Assembly (NCBI GenBank): GCA_041580235.1 | Contig: JBFGEG010000040.1 | Coordinates: 1-29,650 of the forward strand | Source: JADFOJ01 sp041580235 | GTDB taxonomy: Bacteria > Planctomycetota > Phycisphaerae > Phycisphaerales > SM1A02 | DNA length: 29,650 nt | Direction of reading: 5' to 3' | In this document: positions 27,086 to 29,650 of the stretch, in pieces | Layout of the letters: the number at the start of each line of letters is the position of its first letter | Position numbering within the stretch: position 1 is the first letter of the stretch | Position numbers and translations under genes: made by a program | Notes under the pieces: model-generated | The model's database searches: none | The model's input: the letters and a program-made list of their open reading frames with translations, nothing else | What the model was told of the DNA's origin: nothing

Positions 27086-29650
27086 TCAGCCGCCGCGCCG
27101 GGCCAGCTCCTGCCGGTAGATATTGAGGTCCTTCTCCAGCGATTGCTGGAGGCGTTCGGTCATACGGCCATTCTGACGACGCTGCTCGATGAGCTGCAGC
27201 GCCAGCTCGGCAGCCTCGACGGCGCCGCCGGGTTCGCCGGTGAGATGGCGGGCGGTCGAGAGGGCGTACAGCATTCTCGGTGTCTGACGATCCGTCGTCG
27301 CGATGGCCTGCTCGGCGAATCGAAGCGCCGCCGCCGGATCGTCGAGATCGGCCATGAGCGTGGACAGCTCGACGTACGTCTCGGCGAGCTCCTGGCGGAT
27401 GTTGGCGTGCTCCGGCTGCCCGCTGCGAAGCTCCTCGTACTCGTCCAGCGCCGATTCGAGCCGGAACTGGGCCTCCGCGGGGTCGCTCCCGGCGACGGAG
27501 GCGCCGAACTTCCGCGTCAGCTTCGCGCGCTCGATCCGGTACTGCAGCTCGTCGCGGTCGCCCGCCGCCAGCTCTTCCCAGATCGCCAGCGACTCGCGGT
27601 AGCTCGATCGCGCGCGGTCATGCTCGCCCAGGTGCATGTGCAGGTCGCCCATTCGCTCATGGCTCTCGGCAACGTGCTGACGGGACTGCGTGTTGTCGGG
27701 ATCCTTCTCCCAGGCGGGAATGATGATTGCCTGGTACTGCTCAAAGTGAGCCCGGGCGCGATCCACGTCGTTCATCTGCAGGCTCGCCCGTCCCACGATC
27801 TCGTGGGCCGCGGCCAGGTCGCGCGTGTATCGCCAGTCGTCGGGGTTCGCCGCCGCCCCTTGCTTGGAGACCTGCAGGAAGTGCTCCCCGTGCCCCAGGG
27901 CCTCCGCCGGCTCGTCAAGGTTGACGTGCGCTCGGGCGATGTAGAAGTGGGCAACGGCGACGTCCCGGCGGAATCGCGTGCTGGTCGAGTCCCCGGCCAG
28001 GAGCTTCTCCCGGATCCTCAGCTGCTCCTGGTACCGCCGCAGCGCCTGGCGGTAATCGCCACCGTCATAGTAGATGTGGCCGACCCGGCCGTAGGAGACG
28101 GACAACGACCGCTGGAACAGCGGGTTCTCGGCGTTGCGGGCCGCGAGCTTCTTGGAGATATCGAGGCTGCGCTCGTAATGCTCGCTCGCCTCGCTGAGCC
28201 TGCCCAGTCGCGCCAGGACGAGGCCGACGCCGTTCAGTGAGAACGAGAGAAGACGCTGGTAATCGGTCTTGTCGGGCAGCTGCTCGCGGATCGCCAGCCC
28301 CGCCTTGTATTCGTTCAGCGAGGCAGCGAGCCGGCCCGTGTTCCGCAGGACGTCACCGATTCGGGTGTGGTTGGAAGCGATCTCATTCAGGAATGACGGG
28401 TCGTCAGCGAAGGCCTCGGTGAGCCCCTCTCGCATCTGTGTTGCCTTGCGGAAGTTCTCCAGGGCGCCCTTGGTGTCGCCGAGGCTGGGATTCCGGATGC
28501 TGTAGTGCATGTCGCCGACGTGGTCGTAGGCGGTGGCCAGCTCACGCCGCAGCAGGGGGTCGTCGCCAGCGTCGGCGGAGAGCCGGTCGAGGTAGATCAG
28601 CGCCGTGTTGACGAGCTTCTTGCGGGCTTCCAGCGTGCCGTCGAGATCCTGGATCTCGTCGTGGATGTCCGTGATAAAGGTATACCCCAGCTGCCGCACG
28701 TCATCGAACCGCTTCTGGGCGAGGTCTCGCTGGGCCTCGGCGATGACCTTCTGCTCGTCGGCCCGCTTCCACTGCGATGTCGTCCCGACCATGCCCAGCA
28801 CGAGGGCGACGAACACGGCCGCGATGCCGCCCACCAGCACCTTGTTGCGCTTGACGAAGGTCCTGCACTGATAGACGACGCTGGGAGGGCGGGCGAGGAT
28901 CGTGCGGTTGTCAAGGAAGCGCCGGATGTCCTGGGCGAGCTCGAGTGCTGACTGGTAGCGACGGTCGCGGTCCTTCTCCAGGGCATGCAGAATGATGGTC
29001 TCGACGTCGCCCCGAAGCGTCTTGTTGAAGCTGCTGACCCGCTTGGGTGTCTCCTCCCGGATCATCCGCGTCGCTTCGTAGATCACGGTGCCGCTGACGT
29101 CGTAGGGCAGCTTCCTGGTGAGCAGCTTGTAGAGCACGACGCCAAGGGCGTAGACGTCCGACCGGGTGTCAATGTCGTGCGGGTCGGCGTCGATCTGCTC
29201 GGGGCTCATGTACTGCACGGTGCCCACGAGCTGGCCGACGTCGGTCTGGAGGGTGGGGATGGCGAGGTCCGAGTCGGTGGCCCGGGCGACGCCGAAATCG
29301 ATGATCTTGGGCTGGCCGTTGGAGTCGACGAGGATGTTGGCCGGCTTCAGGTCGCGGTGGATGATCCCCTTCTGGTGCCCGTGGTGGACGGCGTCGCAGA
29401 CCAGGATGAAGAGTTCCAGTCGCTCGCGGGTTCGCATCTCCTTGGCCCGGGCGAACTCGATGAGGTCCTTGGCCCCGGCGATGTACTCCATCGCGAAGTA
29501 CGGGACGCCGCCGGTCCCGTCGTCGTGCATGCCGGCCTCGTAGACCTGGGCGATGCCGGGGTGGCGGAGTCGGGCGAGGATCTGCGACTCGTACTCGAAG
29601 CGCCGCAGCGACGAGCGGGAGGCGATCCCCTGCTTCATGATCTTGAGGGC
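27086..29650 (-). CDS. membrane Ser/Thr protein kinase with TPR sensor domain (N-terminus missing)
   Basis: The frame is open across the right edge: the last four codons read A-L-K-I, so the window ends at the catalytic Lys of the VALK motif (29642-29644) and the P-loop is outside. Visible kinase motifs are IIHRDLKPANIL (catalytic loop), DFGVAR (Mg-binding), GTVQYMSPEQ (activation segment end) and DTRSDVYALGVVLYKLL. One transmembrane segment (VLVGGIAAVFVALVLGMVG) follows the kinase, then a coiled region and about 500 residues of tetratricopeptide repeats, for example YGRVGHIYYDGGDYRQALRRY and HERMGDLHMHLGEHDRARSSY. This Pkn-type layout is common in planctomycetes. The TPR half probably binds proteins on the opposite side of the membrane. 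Partner and signal are unknown. Confidence 0.95.
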   Translation of the reverse strand, partial: ALKIMKQGIASRSSLRRFEYESQILARLRHPGIAQVYEAGMHDDGTGGVPYFAMEYIAGAKDLIEFARAKEMRTRERLELFILVCDAVHHGHQKGIIHRDLKPANILVDSNGQPKIIDFGVARATDSDLAIPTLQTDVGQLVGTVQYMSPEQIDADPHDIDTRSDVYALGVVLYKLLTRKLPYDVSGTVIYEATRMIREETPKRVSSFNKTLRGDVETIILHALEKDRDRRYQSALELAQDIRRFLDNRTILARPPSVVYQCRTFVKRNKVLVGGIAAVFVALVLGMVGTTSQWKRADEQKVIAEAQRDLAQKRFDDVRQLGYTFITDIHDEIQDLDGTLEARKKLVNTALIYLDRLSADAGDDPLLRRELATAYDHVGDMHYSIRNPSLGDTKGALENFRKATQMREGLTEAFADDPSFLNEIASNHTRIGDVLRNTGRLAASLNEYKAGLAIREQLPDKTDYQRLLSFSLNGVGLVLARLGRLSEASEHYERSLDISKKLAARNAENPLFQRSLSVSYGRVGHIYYDGGDYRQALRRYQEQLRIREKLLAGDSTSTRFRRDVAVAHFYIARAHVNLDEPAEALGHGEHFLQVSKQGAAANPDDWRYTRDLAAAHEIVGRASLQMNDVDRARAHFEQYQAIIIPAWEKDPDNTQSRQHVAESHERMGDLHMHLGEHDRARSSYRESLAIWEELAAGDRDELQYRIERAKLTRKFGASVAGSDPAEAQFRLESALDEYEELRSGQPEHANIRQELAETYVELSTLMADLDDPAAALRFAEQAIATTDRQTPRMLYALSTARHLTGEPGGAVEAAELALQLIEQRRQNGRMTERLQQSLEKDLNIYRQELARRGG

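Noticed and set aside
26829..27119. Short plus-strand frame in the kinase/paralogue B gap
   Set aside because: Composition is low-complexity Ala/Arg/Gly, no ribosome-binding site is seen, and it runs into the antisense of the kinase gene.

Overview
This is about 29.6 kb of GC-rich bacterial DNA (roughly two-thirds G+C by eye). The gene content points to a planctomycete, probably of the Phycisphaerae lineage. The evidence is a Ser/Thr kinase fused to TPRs through one membrane segment, large secreted FG-GAP and Asp-box proteins, C-terminal EF-hand/dockerin-like tails of the form DxDGDGxVGIxDFLxLLxxWGxCP, and thrombospondin-3-like DCNxNGxPDEC repeats. The lineage is an inference from protein style; no rRNA gene is present.

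Region 1 (1-5.1 kb, minus strand) is the ribosomal protein/RNA polymerase operon rplK-rplA-rplJ-rplL-rpoB, with rpoB cut by the left edge. rplK-rplA-rplJ are spaced by only 3 nt. rplJ-rplL and rplL-rpoB are each separated by about 230 nt; the first gap holds a dispersed GC-rich repeat and the second a very stable cUUCGg hairpin. The usual secE-nusG pair is absent upstream of rplK. In its place is a divergent FHA-domain gene, and a convincing sigma70-type promoter faces rplK.

Region 2 (5.1-9.9 kb) is a minus-strand, overlapping cluster in transcription order: secreted S41 C-terminal processing protease, tsaD (tRNA t6A synthesis), a GGQ release-factor-like protein with a possible HTH tail, and an M20 amidohydrolase. 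It converges on the FHA gene with an 8-nt overlap.

Region 3 (10.0-13.7 kb, plus strand) holds hflX, an uncharacterised protein with a possible degenerate PD-(D/E)XK core, a second copy of the dispersed repeat with a perfect palindrome, and an M29 metallo-aminopeptidase. Region 4 (13.7-18.3 kb) has a minus-strand MMPL/RND transporter, then divergently a stand-alone MshEN-like protein (candidate c-di-GMP binder) and a secreted, extremely charged helical protein built on 22-residue repeats.

Region 5 (18.3-26.8 kb, minus strand) is a block of four secreted proteins: an Asp-box (BNR) propeller with an EF-hand tail, a small secreted protein with the same kind of tail, and two large tandem paralogues. 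Each paralogue has an N-terminal domain, a seven-unit FG-GAP propeller, an IDIKPG-type domain and a B-repeat-like end. The paralogues keep DNA stretches of 51/51 and 58/59 identical bases within otherwise diverged sequence, and the gap between them carries two tandem stem-loops, one a good intrinsic terminator. Region 6 (27.1-29.65 kb, minus) is a membrane kinase-TPR protein cut by the right edge at the catalytic lysine.

Most of the window is core or conserved planctomycete content. I see no CRISPR array, transposase, integrase, tRNA or rRNA. The items most worth following are the MshEN protein and its helical-repeat neighbour, the GGQ-HTH factor, the nuclease-like protein beside hflX, the tandem propeller paralogues and the dispersed palindromic repeat.
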